Position numbers and translations under genes: made by a program. From Baylisascaris procyonis (lineage: Eukaryota; Nematoda; Chromadorea; Rhabditida; Ascarididae): a DNA stretch of 64,000 bases. How positions within the stretch are numbered: the stretch's first letter is position 1; each line of letters starts with the position of its first letter. The notes beneath the pieces were generated by a model. The model was not told where the DNA came from. It ran no database searches and saw only the letters and a program-made list of their open reading frames with translations. The DNA lies in assembly GCA_037389465.1 (NCBI GenBank), contig JAZARR010000082.1, positions 4,824,501 to 4,888,500 of the forward strand. Reading direction: 5' to 3'. Of this stretch, positions 62,270 to 64,000 are shown piece by piece.

Positions 62270-64000
62270 GTGAAATGATATGTTAGATGTTGAAAATGAA
62301 TGAAAGAATGTCATTTTCATCACACAAGTGCAAAATGCGCATAAGCACACTGTCGATTTTATTTCACAATGTTTAGCTGCCCACTAATTTTACCACCACT
62401 GATTTGCATAGCACTCACTTTCACAAAAATTTCGCCGTGCTAATAGACCTTTTCATCATGCAAATTTAGTGATTCAGCAGTAATGCTACCAGAAATTTTT
62501 CTACGGTTGAAACGTGAAAAAAACGCAATTTTTTTTTTTTTTTTTATTTTTTTTTTTGCGTTTCGGCTCAATTTCTTTCAAAGCTTTATTCACAATCTCT
62601 CATATTTTCACGCTGATATATGTGTACGAAATTGACATTGAATAGGCTAAAAATGGCAAGGATATGATAAATTAAAAATTACGTCATATATCTATTATAA
62701 AATTGTCGGTTAATAAGGCACTCTATTAAGTATTAAGCTTCGAATGCTTAATAATTGTTGACTGGTGTTGATGCATAGATTTTCTTCAATAATCTTCTAA
62801 AAGTGGAGAAGTGGCGCAGTGAAAGAGCCTTTTTTTGAGAAGCACATATTTTTTGAGGAATGGACTTCAAGAGAGTTGAAAAAATTCACTTAAGAAAACG
62901 CTGCACCAACGATCGTTTTATCGCAGATAGGATGCCATCGCCCATATGCATCTTATTCGCTCAGTTACTGGCGTTTCTTTCCTCTCGTCGTATCCGTCAG
63001 TTATCGTAACGAAAACTACCTACCCCATTATCGTTTCATATACCATTAGAATATTTATAGTTTCTAGTTGACAATCGCCTTTTTTTGGCTATTTAAATAG
63101 TTATAGACTAATGTTTATTGCTGCAACCATAAGATTTATTCGTTGCTATTTCTGATGCAAAAAATTCTAGGAGATATTCATTGTTGACGTATAATTGACA
63201 AAATTTTGCACGATATTGTGCAATGAATTGTTGAGAAATTACTTAATATGAATTAAATGAGAATAGAATATTCAAACTACAAAATATATTACTAGTAGAT
63301 AGGGATCTTATGAGATTTCCAGACAACATAGGTGAGCTTAAATGTTTCGTAAGGCGCTAAGAATGGGCAAAAATTCTTCGTCAATTTCCAAAAAAGTGGG
63401 CCATAGAGATGAAACGCCTGCAGTGTGGCATCCATAGCATGTAAAATAGGCATTTTTTAGTTCGTATATATAGCGAAGCTTATCATATTTGCAGCTTATT
63501 TGAAGAGTTTGAGGCAGTTACGATCACTAAATTTCCTTAAATTGAAAGCCGATATCTAGTATTCGAGATATGGGTCATCTATGCTAAAGTAGCTGTTTAT
63601 TTTTTTTTTCACGGAACCTCAAAAAGGGAACCAAAGGAGCGTTCTATTCAGCGATGTGAGGTAGGTTCTGACATAAACTGTTAATGCAAATTGAAATTCA
63701 AACACTTTAATTTAACGGACGTGCAGAATTGGAAACTACAGTGGATAGCGATGTGAGCAACCGCTAATGCCTCCACTATTCATTCCAATCCACCTGGTTT
63801 TGCAACGATTTTGTTGATCCTACTACGTTAAAGTTTGCGTTGCGTTGAATCCTCCTATAGTTCAAGCGTTGATTTCACTGATTGCAGAGGGTCGAGAGGG
63901 GAGGACCGTTATCAATGTACACATACACTGAGTCAGCGCCATGATAAATCGCCCGCGGATTCCTTCTATCCAAGCTTTAGTTGATTATCTATAGCATAAT
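62270..64000. other. Right end, no supported gene
   Basis: Contains a long T-run (62529-62559). Near 63888, acceptor-like GATTGCAG precedes a G+C-rich stretch open in phase 0 (RVERGGPLSMYTYTESAP, then a stop) and in a second frame (GSRGEDRYQCTHTLSQRHDK). It is a possible further exon of the MGNDQS gene but cannot be decided here. Confidence 0.25.

Noticed and set aside
62805..62850. AGTGGCGCAGTGAAAGAG resembling a tRNA A box
   Set aside because: No matching acceptor stem, anticodon arm or B box downstream.
1..64000. Window as bacterial, viral or endosymbiont DNA; search for CRISPR arrays, operons or insertion sequences
   Set aside because: No long bacterial-type frames, no regularly spaced repeats, and clear spliceosomal gene structure throughout.

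Overview
This is AT-rich eukaryotic nuclear DNA, roughly one third G+C, and almost certainly from a nematode. Protein-coding sequence is split into short exons (46-185 nt) between introns of 0.3 to more than 13 kb. Most intron 3' ends match the nematode consensus TTTTCAG. The one gene that can be named is an invertebrate-specific glutamate-gated chloride channel (GluCl). I cannot tell the species from the sequence; base composition would suit a clade III spirurid or a clade I trichinellid. I saw no rRNA, tRNA, CRISPR array, operon-like bacterial block or viral gene.

Layout. (1) About 0.4-18.0 kb, minus strand: most of a GluCl alpha-type subunit (AVR-14/AVR-15-like). Ten exons join in frame from an acidic extracellular extension through the ligand-binding domain, Cys-loop, M1, M2 and M3. 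A further intracellular-loop exon is tentative. M4 lies beyond the left edge, and the signal-peptide exon was not found. (2) About 19.0-43.4 kb, minus strand: a phase-consistent four-exon model of a 161-residue protein of unknown function. It has a poly(A) signal just after its stop and is almost entirely intron. Its introns hold a dead mariner transposon (29.8-30.8 kb), a 203-codon ORF of doubtful status, a (TA)n tract, an (AAAT)n tract, a 24-bp minisatellite and a TATA/donor-rich cluster at 34.6-35.3 kb. (3) About 43.5-62.3 kb, plus strand: scattered candidate exons. The best are a hydrophobic N-terminal exon at 46.4 kb and an MGNDQS-type N-terminal exon at 61.9 kb. No complete gene model is possible here. 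The rest is intronic or intergenic AT-rich DNA with simple repeats and hairpins.

The most interesting observation is in the channel gene. The codon matching the M3 glycine that ivermectin needs for tight binding (Gly281 of the C. elegans GluCl crystal structure) reads GAA, glutamate, instead of a glycine codon. The substitution lies beside an exon end. Acidic substitutions at this site are associated with abamectin resistance in spider mites.

Limits: about 100 open frames of 60 codons or more occur here by chance, so ORFs without homology or splice support were mostly discarded. All exon boundaries were read by eye from splice consensus, reading phase and, for the GluCl and mariner, remembered family sequence patterns.
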